A DNA stretch of 64,000 nucleotides from Mangrovivirga halotolerans (GTDB lineage: Bacteria; Bacteroidota; Bacteroidia; Cytophagales; Cyclobacteriaceae), in the NCBI RefSeq assembly GCF_026241165.1, contig NZ_JAPFQN010000007.1, positions 160,736 through 224,735 of the forward strand. The letters run 5' to 3'. Shown in pieces: positions 35,590-44,111 of the stretch. Position 1 is the stretch's first letter, and each line of letters starts with the position of its first letter. The notes under the pieces are model-generated. The model was not told the DNA's origin and did not search any database. It worked only from the letters and a program-made list of their open reading frames with translations. A program made the position numbers and the translations under genes.

Positions 35590-36720
35590 ATGAAAACTAA
35601 CATCAGATTTATTTTTATGATATTGATCCTGATAATTGCTATTTCAGGATGCAAAAAACAAAATCCAGAAGAAAGCACATCATCTTCTGAAATTTTAAAG
35701 AATGACTACGCTGAAGGATTTTCAATAACCAAAACTGAAGACGGATACCTGCTGAGATTATTCGATGTTAATAATTCCACTCCATTGAATGAAATTCTCC
35801 TAACTGATAAAAAGTCTGAGCAAAACAACAATTATCAACAGCTTGAAATACCATTAGAAAAGATAGTAATTGGCTCATCCACTTTCATAGGTTTTCTTAA
35901 TACACTTGATAAAATAGAGGTAATTCAAGGCTTCCCCGGAAAACAACTTATATACAATAAGGAATTACTTGCTCGTATCGAAAAAGGTAAAGTAACAGAC
36001 CTTGGAAACCAGATTTCATGGAACGTTGAAAAAGTTGCTGAAATGAATCCCGATGCAATGATCCTGAATCTGTTTGGAGCAGAAGATCCAAGTATCGAAA
36101 ATATCAGAAAGCTGGGCATCCCGGTAATTTTTGTCCAGGATTTTCAGGAAACACATCCACTGGGAAAAGCCGAATGGATCAAAGTTTTCGGGTTATTAAC
36201 CGGTGAATACGAAAAATCCGTAGCGATCTTTGAAGAAATAAAAAATAACTACCTTGTCTTGAAAGAAAAGTTAGGTACCGTGAAAAATAAACCTGGCGTA
36301 ACAAGTGGTATGGTCTATGAAGATGCCTGGTTTGCTCCAGGTGGACATTCATACATGGCTACTTTGATATCCGATGCTGGAGGAAATTATATTTGGAGTG
36401 ATAAAGAAGGAACCGGTGGAATCCCTCTTGCTAAAGAGGTAGTTCTCACTCGCGCAGACCAGGCTGATTACTGGATCGGTGCAGCAGCATTCGATACTTA
36501 TGAAAAACTTAAAGAGCACGATAAGTTGTTTGAATCCATCAAAGCCGTTGAAAATAAGAATGTGTATACGTACATTGGAAAAATAAGGAAAAATGGTGGA
36601 AATGATTATTTTGAAACCGCCCCTGTAAATCCTGATATTTTGTTAAAAGATATTGTACTTATATTGCACCCGGAAATGATCTCCAATCATAAATTGGTCT
36701 ACTATAAAGCTTTAAAATGA
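35590..36720 (+). CDS. btuF: Corrinoid ABC transporter substrate-binding lipoprotein
   Basis: A 376-residue lipoprotein (lipobox IAISGC, Cys near residue 21) of the cluster-8 binding-protein fold joined by a long helix: VIGSSTFIGFLNTLDKIEVI and MNPDAMILNLFGAEDPSIEN in the first lobe, GGHSYMATLISDAGGNYIWS in the second. It hands corrinoid to BtuC in the inner membrane. It begins the btuF-btuC-btuD unit with 4-bp overlaps. Siderophore-binding relatives look similar; the divergent B12 riboswitch operon decides for cobalamin. Confidence 0.85.
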   Translation: MKTNIRFIFMILILIIAISGCKKQNPEESTSSSEILKNDYAEGFSITKTEDGYLLRLFDVNNSTPLNEILLTDKKSEQNNNYQQLEIPLEKIVIGSSTFIGFLNTLDKIEVIQGFPGKQLIYNKELLARIEKGKVTDLGNQISWNVEKVAEMNPDAMILNLFGAEDPSIENIRKLGIPVIFVQDFQETHPLGKAEWIKVFGLLTGEYEKSVAIFEEIKNNYLVLKEKLGTVKNKPGVTSGMVYEDAWFAPGGHSYMATLISDAGGNYIWSDKEGTGGIPLAKEVVLTRADQADYWIGAAAFDTYEKLKEHDKLFESIKAVENKNVYTYIGKIRKNGGNDYFETAPVNPDILLKDIVLILHPEMISNHKLVYYKALK

Positions 36721-37739
36721 GTAAAACTACCATACTGATCTTTCTGGTGATAATCCTTTTTGCAGGTTTTATATTAAGTCTGTGTCTGGGATCAGTTTTA
36801 CTTTCCCCTTCACAGATTATTGACGCATTGTTTTCGGCCAAGAGTTCTATATATACGGATATAATAGTAGAATACAGACTGCCAAAAGCCATAACAGCAG
36901 TTATCGCTGGCATGGCTTTATCGATCAGCGGGTTATTAATGCAAAATTTTTTCAGGAATCCGCTAGCAGGACCATTTGTCCTGGGGGTAAGTAGTGGTGC
37001 AGGGCTATTTGTAGCTATATTAATAATGACCGGATGGTATGCTGGATTGTCGCTTGGAAGCATTGATATTCACCAATCAACCGTGGTCAGTATTGCGGCC
37101 ATTTTGGGTGCAATGGCCGTTTTATTACTATTACTTTTAATACAGTCGATCAATAAAGATTATACAACCTTACTTATTGTCGGACTAATGATCTCCTCAG
37201 CAGTCAGTGCAGTAATCAGCCTGATTCAATATTTTAGTCAGTCACAGGATATTCAGCGGTATTTATTATGGACAATGGGTAGTCTTGGTGCATTAAGCTG
37301 GTGGGAAATTTCAGGCCTTGCAATCGCATTACTAGTCTGCGTAACAGTATTAGTAATAATAATAAAACCATTAAATGCACTGAATCTTGGTGAATCGTAT
37401 GCCCTTTCAATGGGAGTAAAAGTTCAGACCGTAAGAATTTTAATATTATTAACTTCCGGAGTGCTTGCAGGTATGATCACAGCATATTGCGGACCAATTG
37501 GGTTTATTGGTTTAGCTGTACCTCATTTAAGCCGGCAGTTTTTAAAAACTTTTCATCCAGCTTGGTTGATACCCGGAACAGCAATTACTGGTGGAGCTAT
37601 TTTGCTTTTTTGTGACATTATAGCACAGGTGCCGGGTATGGATTTTGTCCTTCCTATTAACACCGTCACTGCTCTTTTTGGAGCACCATGGGTCATCATC
37701 TATTTATTGAGAAAAAAATTAAGTGGCACTTTTAATTGA
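36717..37739 (+). CDS. btuC: Corrinoid ABC transporter permease (FecCD family)
   Basis: A 340-residue polytopic permease with about ten membrane helices. Family motifs include YRLPKAITAVIAGMALSISG, MQNFFRNPLAGPFVLGVSSG and the cytoplasmic coupling region YCGPIGFIGLAVPHLSRQF. It forms the channel for BtuF-delivered corrinoid. Its ATG overlaps the btuF stop in an ATGA, and its end overlaps the btuD start. Length is normal. Confidence 0.9.
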   Translation: MSKTTILIFLVIILFAGFILSLCLGSVLLSPSQIIDALFSAKSSIYTDIIVEYRLPKAITAVIAGMALSISGLLMQNFFRNPLAGPFVLGVSSGAGLFVAILIMTGWYAGLSLGSIDIHQSTVVSIAAILGAMAVLLLLLLIQSINKDYTTLLIVGLMISSAVSAVISLIQYFSQSQDIQRYLLWTMGSLGALSWWEISGLAIALLVCVTVLVIIIKPLNALNLGESYALSMGVKVQTVRILILLTSGVLAGMITAYCGPIGFIGLAVPHLSRQFLKTFHPAWLIPGTAITGGAILLFCDIIAQVPGMDFVLPINTVTALFGAPWVIIYLLRKKLSGTFN

Positions 37740-38722
37740 CAGATAAGTATAACGATATCGCTCTTGAGTTTGACTCACTTTCCATTGGCTATTCTAAAAA
37801 TGAACCAGTGGCTACCAACCTCTCCGCCAAAGTTTCATGGGGTGAAAATATTGCGCTGGTAGGGCAAAACGGAAGTGGTAAATCAACGCTTTTGAAAACC
37901 CTGAGTCTCTTGCAGGCGAAACTTCATGGAACAATTACTATTAACGGCAAAAATTCAGACCATCTTGACGATAAAGATAAGGCTCAATTTACTGGTATTG
38001 TTTTAACGCGAAGAGAAGTGATCGCAAACATGACCGTCGAAGATCTGGTTATGTTAGGGAGATATCCTTTCACACCATGGCATGGCAGGTTGACTAAAGA
38101 AGACCTTAAAAAGGTAAGTAATGCCCTGGAAGCAACCGGAATCTATAAAAAAAGAAAATCACTATTAAGTGAACTAAGTGATGGCCAGCTTCAGAAAGCC
38201 TGGATAGCTCGTGTTCTTGCTCAGGAAAGCAAAATTTTATTTTTAGATGAGCCAACTTCATTTCTGGATCAGCCAAGCAAAATGGAAATATTCGGACTGA
38301 TCTCCGATCTGGTAAGAAAAGAAAATAAAACTGTCATCACTGCAACCCACGACCTGGACCTGGCTATTCAAAAATGTCACCGGTTTTGGCTGCTCAATGA
38401 AAAAGGTGAGTTGGTTGATAAACTTCCCGAAGAACTGATAATGGATGGCTCAATCAATGATCTTTTTGCCGGAAAAGGGTTTGAATTCGATCTAGACCAG
38501 GGAAGATTTATTAGGAAAAATAAATTTTCAAGAAATTATAATATTAAAGGATCGCCACATTTGGTCAAGTGGGTGGAACATGCTTTTAATAAACATAATA
38601 TCTCAGAAAACATACCTGAAAAGCTTTCAGTGACAGAAAGTGACAAAAAACTGATCTTCAGGTTAGGAGAAAAAGAATTTACCAGGATGTCACAATTTCT
38701 GGAAAGCATAAAAAGCATGTAA
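37736..38722 (+). CDS. btuD: Corrinoid ABC transporter ATP-binding protein with C-terminal extension
   Basis: A 328-residue ABC ATPase with Walker A GQNGSGKST, the signature LSDGQLQKAWIARVLA (variant of LSGGQ with Asp), Walker B ILFLDEPTSFLDQ and switch His in ATHDLDL. The start is a TTG at 37736 that overlaps the btuC TGA; no ATG lies close by in frame. About 80 residues beyond the usual domain (from about 248, RNYNIKGSPHLVKWVEHAFN) form an extra alpha/beta segment of unknown role. It drives import through BtuC. Confidence 0.88.
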   Translation: MTDKYNDIALEFDSLSIGYSKNEPVATNLSAKVSWGENIALVGQNGSGKSTLLKTLSLLQAKLHGTITINGKNSDHLDDKDKAQFTGIVLTRREVIANMTVEDLVMLGRYPFTPWHGRLTKEDLKKVSNALEATGIYKKRKSLLSELSDGQLQKAWIARVLAQESKILFLDEPTSFLDQPSKMEIFGLISDLVRKENKTVITATHDLDLAIQKCHRFWLLNEKGELVDKLPEELIMDGSINDLFAGKGFEFDLDQGRFIRKNKFSRNYNIKGSPHLVKWVEHAFNKHNISENIPEKLSVTESDKKLIFRLGEKEFTRMSQFLESIKSM

Positions 38723-38803
38723 TATTTAAACAGGGGAAATTATTATTTTTAAAAAATCATTTTTTATATTGGAAGACATTTTTTCGATTTTAACCTAACT
38801 AAT

Positions 38804-39994
38804 ATGAGATCTTTTTACTTCATTCTGGCACTAATTATAAGTGTGAATGTATCTTTTGCGCAAAATCTGATCCCATTTCGCAAAGGAGATAAGTGGGGAT
38901 ATGTCAACAAAGCTAAGAAAGTAATCATCAATTTTAAATATGACAATGCAAACCCGTTTTCAGAAGGGTTAGCTGCTGTAGAAATGAATGGAAGGGTTGG
39001 TTTTATTGATGAAACTGGAGAGCTGGTTATCCCTTTTCAATACTCAAAACTAATTGAAGACTTCGAAAATGGTCTTGCCAAAGTACTTAAAGGAAATGAT
39101 CTAGGTATGATCAATACCAAAGGCAAGGAAGTTGTAAAATTTGGCGAGTACGATAAAATTTCCAGCTGGAATGGTGACCTCGCTCCAGTATTTAAAAATG
39201 GCCTGTGGGGTTTTATAAATAAAAGTGGCCGGGAAGTAATCAAAGTACAATATCAAAGTGTTCCATTTGCCAGAATTTTTACTGAAGTGGCTCCAATTAT
39301 ATGTGTGAAAAAGCGAAATAAATGGGGCTACATTGATAGAAAAGGCAAAGTTGTCGTTCCTTTTGCTTATGAAGATGCACTCTGGTTTACTGAAGGCATG
39401 GGCGCGGTAAAACTCAATGACAAATGGGGATTTATAAATGGACAGGGGATGATAGTTATCCCGTTCAAATATGAAGATGTTGACCATTTTTCAGAAGGCC
39501 GCGCTGCAGTAAGACTAAATGAAAGATGGGGGTATATCGACAAAAAAGGAAATAGAATAACCGAATTTGAATACGACCTGCCGGTAGTGAAATTTTCTGG
39601 TGGATATGCAATGGTCAATCAGGATGGAAAGATTGGCTTTATTGATAAAAGCGGAAACGAAATAATAAAACCCAGATACGACTTTGGAGGTCCTTTTGTA
39701 AATGGCTACGCAGTTGTCGGAGACAAAGGTCAGGCAGGGGTTATTAATACTGACGGAAAAACCATTGTGCCATTCTACTATGATAAAATGAGTGAGTTTT
39801 TCGGAAATGGACTGATCAAAGTTTATAAAAATGGCAAATATGGTCTTGTATCAATTGATAATAAGCAAGTAACCGATATAAAATATGACCGGATTGGCAC
39901 TCCTTTAAGTAATATGAACAATGGTCTGATTGAAGTAAGAGTTAAAGGAGTAAGAGGATTTATTGATCCGAATGGTAACGAATATTTTGAATAA
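38804..39994 (+). CDS. Exported WG-repeat protein
   Basis: A 396-residue protein with a signal peptide (cleavage after SFA, about residue 19) followed by about nine WG repeats, each near 35-45 residues, of the form WG(Y/F)I(D/N)xxGxxVIPFxY (e.g. KWGYVNKAKKVIINFKYDNA, RWGYIDKKGNRITEFEYDLP). WG repeats give beta-rich solenoids in envelope proteins of unknown role. It is a single gene between btuD and a terminator; no connection with B12 transport is apparent. Confidence 0.88.
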   Translation: MRSFYFILALIISVNVSFAQNLIPFRKGDKWGYVNKAKKVIINFKYDNANPFSEGLAAVEMNGRVGFIDETGELVIPFQYSKLIEDFENGLAKVLKGNDLGMINTKGKEVVKFGEYDKISSWNGDLAPVFKNGLWGFINKSGREVIKVQYQSVPFARIFTEVAPIICVKKRNKWGYIDRKGKVVVPFAYEDALWFTEGMGAVKLNDKWGFINGQGMIVIPFKYEDVDHFSEGRAAVRLNERWGYIDKKGNRITEFEYDLPVVKFSGGYAMVNQDGKIGFIDKSGNEIIKPRYDFGGPFVNGYAVVGDKGQAGVINTDGKTIVPFYYDKMSEFFGNGLIKVYKNGKYGLVSIDNKQVTDIKYDRIGTPLSNMNNGLIEVRVKGVRGFIDPNGNEYFE

Positions 39995-40012
39995 TTACTT
40001 CATTAAAATAAA

Positions 40013-40042
40013 AAAGAGGCTGTGTAAAAACAGCCTCTTAAT
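40013..40042. terminator. Terminator after the WG-repeat gene
   Basis: AAGAGGCTGT and ACAGCCTCTT make a perfect 10-bp stem with a 6-nt loop. The T-run is stronger on the minus strand than on the plus strand. Confidence 0.75.
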
Positions 40043-40472
40043 CAACAACCAATTTATTTAAATTCAATAGAGGATATAAATCCCCAATCGTATTTATATT
40101 ATGTTATTATATACGAGTTTATTATATCCTTGGTTTTATATTTACCTTTTCGAGCTAATTAAGCTAATTTAATAGCTATAAATCATTTTCTTTAGCTCAA
40201 CTCACCAGCATCTACTCTATAATTTTTTGGCTCTGCCATTCTTTGACCTATCCTGAAATTGAAGGAATTACTTTAATACTTAAAACTGAATGGAGAGGGT
40301 AATTTTCTTCCGTTACCTTAATATCAAAGTAATGTAGATAGGTTCGTATTTAATTATATCCTTGTCGATACTATGTTTTTGTCCCCAAAGGGACAATTGT
40401 AATGATTAAAGGTTCAAAAACAACACTACTTTTATATAAATTAGTGATATTGAAATTGAACAATAACCACTG
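40043..40472. other. Long AT-rich intergenic region upstream of the oxidoreductase
   Basis: 430 bp without a credible gene. The one distinct element is a palindrome TTGTCCC-caa-AGGGACAA near 40379-40396, about 80 bp before the oxidoreductase start, which may be an operator or a small hairpin. The DNA between 40070 and 40200 is very AT-rich and has AGCTAA repeats. I see no exact TAnnTTTG box close to the start codon. Confidence 0.45.
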
Positions 40473-41807
40473 ATGGAAAAGATCGTGATCATAGGTAATG
40501 GTATCTCAGGTGTGACCTTCGCCAGGTTCATGAGAAAACTGGGGTATCAGGAACAATTAATAATTATCTCATCCGAAACGAAACATTTTTTCTCCAGAAC
40601 TGCTTTGATGTACATCTATATGGGGCACATGGAGTATAAACATACAAAGCCCTACGAAGATTTTTTCTGGTCGAAGAATAATATAGAACTTGTCTATGAT
40701 CATGTTAAAAAGGTAAACACACAAGACAAATCACTTAAACTTGAATCAGGAGAAGCAATTAACTATGATAAGTTGGTTATTGCTACAGGCTCAAAACCTA
40801 ATTTTTTCGGTTGGCCAGGTGAAAAATACAATGGCATCCAGGGATTATATAGCTATCAAGACCTTCAGAAGATGGAAAAAAATACTGAGGGAATAAAAAA
40901 AGCAGTAATAATAGGGGGTGGTCTCATTGGTGTGGAAATGGCTGAAATGTTAAGGACAAGAGATATTGAAGTGACATTTTTGGTTCGTGAGGGCCATTTC
41001 TGGGGAAATGTACTTCCCAGAGAAGAAGCAGAAATGATCGCAGACCATATGCGAAAACATCATATTAACCTTCATTTTAATGCTCAAGCGAGTGAATGTA
41101 AAAGTAAAGATGGCAAAAGAGTTAGTAGCGTGCTAACTACAGAAGGCGAAGAATTTGAAGCTGATTTTGTAGGTATAACTGCCGGGGTCTCTCCTAATAT
41201 AGACTTTCTGAAGGAATCAAATATAGAAACAGATAAAGGAGTATTGATCGATGAAAAATTCCAGACCTCAGTTAATGATATTTATTCTATTGGGGATTGC
41301 GTTCAGCACAGAAACCCGCCGGCAGGACGAAAAAGTATAGAGCAAGTCTGGTACACAGGCAGAATTATGGGTGAAACGCTCGCACAAATCCTTACTGGAA
41401 AAGATGTAAGATATAATCCAGGGCCATGGTTTAATTCAGCCAAATTTTTTGACATTGAATTTCAAACCTATGGAACAATTGATGTTGAAAAACAAGAAAA
41501 TGAAAACAGATTTTTTTGGAAACATCCCAAAAACAATGTGGCGATTCATCTTGCATTCGACAAAAATACAGGCAGGTTTATCGGGATAAATAATTTTGGC
41601 ATCAGGTTAAGGCACGAGTTTTTTGATAAGAAACTTAAAATGAAAGCCCATATCAGTGAAGTTATGTCTGACCTGAATGAGGCTACCTTCGACCCTGAGT
41701 TTTTTAGAAGTTATGAAGATGAGATAATCTCAGAATTCAAAAATTCCTATCCTGAAATTGAAGTAAAAAACCAGCATAAACCCTGGTATAAAAAGATTTT
41801 TGCATAA
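40473..41807 (+). CDS. FAD-dependent pyridine nucleotide-disulfide-type oxidoreductase
   Basis: A 444-residue flavoprotein with two dinucleotide folds: FAD-binding VIIGNGISGVTFARFMRKLG at the start and NAD(P)H-binding VIIGGGLIGVEMAEMLRTRD near residue 152. The second FAD motif is DIYSIGDCVQ near 272. It resembles NADH:rubredoxin or nitrite reductase flavin subunits but lacks a disulfide CxxxxC. It is followed after 1 bp by the NapH/CcoG-like iron-sulfur protein, so the two probably form an electron-transfer pair, with this protein taking electrons from NAD(P)H in the cytoplasm. The acceptor is unknown. Confidence 0.85.
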   Translation: MEKIVIIGNGISGVTFARFMRKLGYQEQLIIISSETKHFFSRTALMYIYMGHMEYKHTKPYEDFFWSKNNIELVYDHVKKVNTQDKSLKLESGEAINYDKLVIATGSKPNFFGWPGEKYNGIQGLYSYQDLQKMEKNTEGIKKAVIIGGGLIGVEMAEMLRTRDIEVTFLVREGHFWGNVLPREEAEMIADHMRKHHINLHFNAQASECKSKDGKRVSSVLTTEGEEFEADFVGITAGVSPNIDFLKESNIETDKGVLIDEKFQTSVNDIYSIGDCVQHRNPPAGRKSIEQVWYTGRIMGETLAQILTGKDVRYNPGPWFNSAKFFDIEFQTYGTIDVEKQENENRFFWKHPKNNVAIHLAFDKNTGRFIGINNFGIRLRHEFFDKKLKMKAHISEVMSDLNEATFDPEFFRSYEDEIISEFKNSYPEIEVKNQHKPWYKKIFA

Positions 41808-41808
41808 T

Positions 41809-43350
41809 ATGAATACAATTCAAAAAATTGGAATAATTGCATTTTGTTCTTCCCTGTTCATATTCATCGGGTTGCTGTTTACCTCTTCGTTTACACTGAC
41901 TAGTGAGATCACCGGGGAGGTGATTAATGATTCATCGCATTTTGAGAGTCTGTCGCCTGGACTTGAAGAAATATATGACAAGCAACTGGAGAAACCAGAG
42001 TTCATTTCCAGTGTAAACGCTGTTAAAGAAGCTGTTAACCAGCAATACAGAAATAATGAAGAATGGGATAAAGTAATTCATACCGATTATACTTTATCAT
42101 TGACCAGGGCTGCCCTTTCAGGACCTGTCAAATCAAACACTCTTCTTTGGCTTTTAGTTATTCTCGGTTTAAGTACGCTGGGAGCTCTAATGTATATCAG
42201 TCAGAAATGGAAAGATCAACCTGCAGGTATTAAAAATGATCATCTTATGTTCAGGTCAATGACCAATCGGGGGATAATCGGTATAGCCTTAGGTGTTTTC
42301 CTGATCTTGTTCTATATCTTTTTATACAAGCTTCCGGCATACATCATCGAATGGATCATGCTGTTCGATCCGGTGACAATGCTTATCAAAGGAGAGCCGG
42401 CAAGCCAGTGGTTTATGTATGGATTCTTTTACACGATGGCTATAGTGATCATGGGTATAAGAATGTTTAAAAAATACCGTCATAGTAACTACCAGTTGCT
42501 TAGAACAACATCGGTAATGTTCTTTCAGGTCAGTTTTGCATTTATGATTCCTGAAATCCTATATATACTCAACCTGCCTTCTGTTGATCTGAAAAATATC
42601 TGGCCGCTTGATTATACCTTTTTCTTTGAATACAGATTAAATGAATACATAGAATCAGGAACTATAGGCATCTGGATGATGGTCTGGGGAATTATTTTGA
42701 TTATAATAGGCGTTCCCCTCCTCACTTATTTTTATGGTAAAAGATGGTATTGCAGCTGGGTCTGTGGTTGCGGAGGACTTGCAGAAACCCTCGGTGATCC
42801 ATACAGGCACCTGAGTGATAAATCTTTAAAAGCATGGAAAGTAGAAAGAGTATTGGTTCATTCCGTTTTGGTGTTCGCTGTGGTTATGACAGGTGCTGTT
42901 CTTTATACCTATTTTACTGGAAAAGCAAATATAATTGGTATCAGTAGCTATGAAATACGAAGCTGGTATGGCTTTGGTATCGGATTCATATTTTCTGGCG
43001 CGATCGGAACCGGATTTTATCCGTTTATGGGTAATAGGGTATGGTGTCGGTTTGGTTGCCCACTGGCGGCTTACCTTGGACTTGTTCAACGATTTAAATC
43101 AAGGTTCAGAATAACAACAAATGGAGGTCAGTGTATTTCATGCGGCAATTGCTCAACTTATTGCGAGATGGGTATTGATGTGAGATGGTATGCACAGCGA
43201 GGTCAGAATATAATCAGATCTTCTTGTGTTGGTTGTGGAGTATGTTCTTCAGTTTGCCCAAGAGGAGTATTAAATCTTGAAGTTAAAGATGGTAAAGGAA
43301 GATTTGGAAACAAAGTTCTTACCGGCAATGAAAATACTGTTTCTTCATAA
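41809..43350 (+). CDS. NapH/CcoG-like membrane 4Fe-4S protein
   Basis: A 513-residue polytopic protein with six or more membrane helices. Two CxxxC(G/P)-type segments sit at membrane borders (RWYCSWVCGCGGLAETL and VWCRFGCPLAAYLG). A C-terminal bacterial ferredoxin domain binds two 4Fe-4S clusters (CISCGNCSTYC and SCVGCGVCSSVCP). The N-terminal 110 residues are an outer-facing segment between helices. NapH, NosR and CcoG relatives move electrons across the membrane to periplasmic reductases or copper sites. The start is the ATG 1 bp past the oxidoreductase stop. No terminal reductase is nearby, so the electron acceptor is open. Confidence 0.85.
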   Translation: MNTIQKIGIIAFCSSLFIFIGLLFTSSFTLTSEITGEVINDSSHFESLSPGLEEIYDKQLEKPEFISSVNAVKEAVNQQYRNNEEWDKVIHTDYTLSLTRAALSGPVKSNTLLWLLVILGLSTLGALMYISQKWKDQPAGIKNDHLMFRSMTNRGIIGIALGVFLILFYIFLYKLPAYIIEWIMLFDPVTMLIKGEPASQWFMYGFFYTMAIVIMGIRMFKKYRHSNYQLLRTTSVMFFQVSFAFMIPEILYILNLPSVDLKNIWPLDYTFFFEYRLNEYIESGTIGIWMMVWGIILIIIGVPLLTYFYGKRWYCSWVCGCGGLAETLGDPYRHLSDKSLKAWKVERVLVHSVLVFAVVMTGAVLYTYFTGKANIIGISSYEIRSWYGFGIGFIFSGAIGTGFYPFMGNRVWCRFGCPLAAYLGLVQRFKSRFRITTNGGQCISCGNCSTYCEMGIDVRWYAQRGQNIIRSSCVGCGVCSSVCPRGVLNLEVKDGKGRFGNKVLTGNENTVSS

Positions 43351-43367
43351 ATGAATTGCTTCAGAGC

Positions 43368-43398
43368 TTGAAATGACTGTTGTGGGGCTGTAATTTTG
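43368..43398 (+). promoter_or_regulatory. Promoter of the glycosyltransferase operon
   Basis: TTG (43368-43370), a 20-bp spacer and TAATTTTG (43391-43398) form the best full Bacteroidota promoter in the window, ending 17 bp before the ATG of the first glycosyltransferase. It indicates that the operon can be transcribed separately from the oxidoreductase pair. Confidence 0.6.
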
Positions 43399-43415
43399 CC
43401 ATTTTTTAACCTCTT

Positions 43416-44111
43416 ATGGAAAGAAAGCCAGATATAAGAATAATAATACCAGCCTTTAATGAAGAAAATGCTGTGGGAAAAGTAGTAAAAGAAATTCCCA
43501 TGGATTTAGTTAAAGAAGTGATTGTGGTAAATAACGGATCTGTAGATCAAACTTCGAAGGAAGCGTCAAAAGCAGGAGCCACTGTGCTTGATCAACCTCA
43601 AAAAGGGTACGGAAGGGCATGTTTGAAAGGAATTGATTATCTCAAAACTTGTGATAATACTGACATTGTCGTTTTCCTTGATGCTGACTATTCTGATTAT
43701 CCGGAAGAAACTTATAAACTAATAGAACCCATTACAAAAGAAGGTTATGACATGGTGATCGGATCAAGAGCCCTTGGTAACAGGGAAAAAGGATCAATGA
43801 CCCCGCAGCAAATATTTGGAAACTGGCTGGCAACAAGAATGATCAGATGGTTTTACGATGAACACTTTACTGACCTGGGGCCTTTCCGCGCTATTAAATA
43901 CCAAAAGCTATTAGAATTAAATATGCAGGATCAAACTTATGGCTGGACAGTGGAGATGCAGGTTAAAGCAGCTAGAAAAAAATTAAAATCGACAGAAGTC
44001 CCTGTAAAATACCGCCAGCGGATCGGAGTAAGTAAGGTCTCTGGCACTGTTAAAGGTACTGTTATGGCAGGATATAAAATTATTACAACGATATTAAGAT
44101 ATGCAGGTTAG
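43416..44111 (+). CDS. GT2 glycosyltransferase, dolichol/polyprenol-phosphate type
   Basis: A 231-residue GT-A enzyme: RIIIPAFNEENAVGKVVKEI at the nucleotide-sugar site, then the metal-binding VFLDADYSDYPEET and MVIGSRALGN. The product-side part is TDLGPFRAIKYQKL. Homologues such as DPM1 move mannose or glucose from a nucleotide sugar to polyprenyl phosphate at the inner membrane. It has no C-terminal membrane helices. It is the first gene of a five-gene unit, and its last 11 bp overlap the next glycosyltransferase. Confidence 0.88.
   Translation: MERKPDIRIIIPAFNEENAVGKVVKEIPMDLVKEVIVVNNGSVDQTSKEASKAGATVLDQPQKGYGRACLKGIDYLKTCDNTDIVVFLDADYSDYPEETYKLIEPITKEGYDMVIGSRALGNREKGSMTPQQIFGNWLATRMIRWFYDEHFTDLGPFRAIKYQKLLELNMQDQTYGWTVEMQVKAARKKLKSTEVPVKYRQRIGVSKVSGTVKGTVMAGYKIITTILRYAG

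Noticed and set aside
40473..40530. FNR-type site upstream of the oxidoreductase (ATTGAAATTGAACAAT near 40450)
   Set aside because: The half-sites are imperfect and spaced unlike the 49093 palindrome or the FNR consensus.
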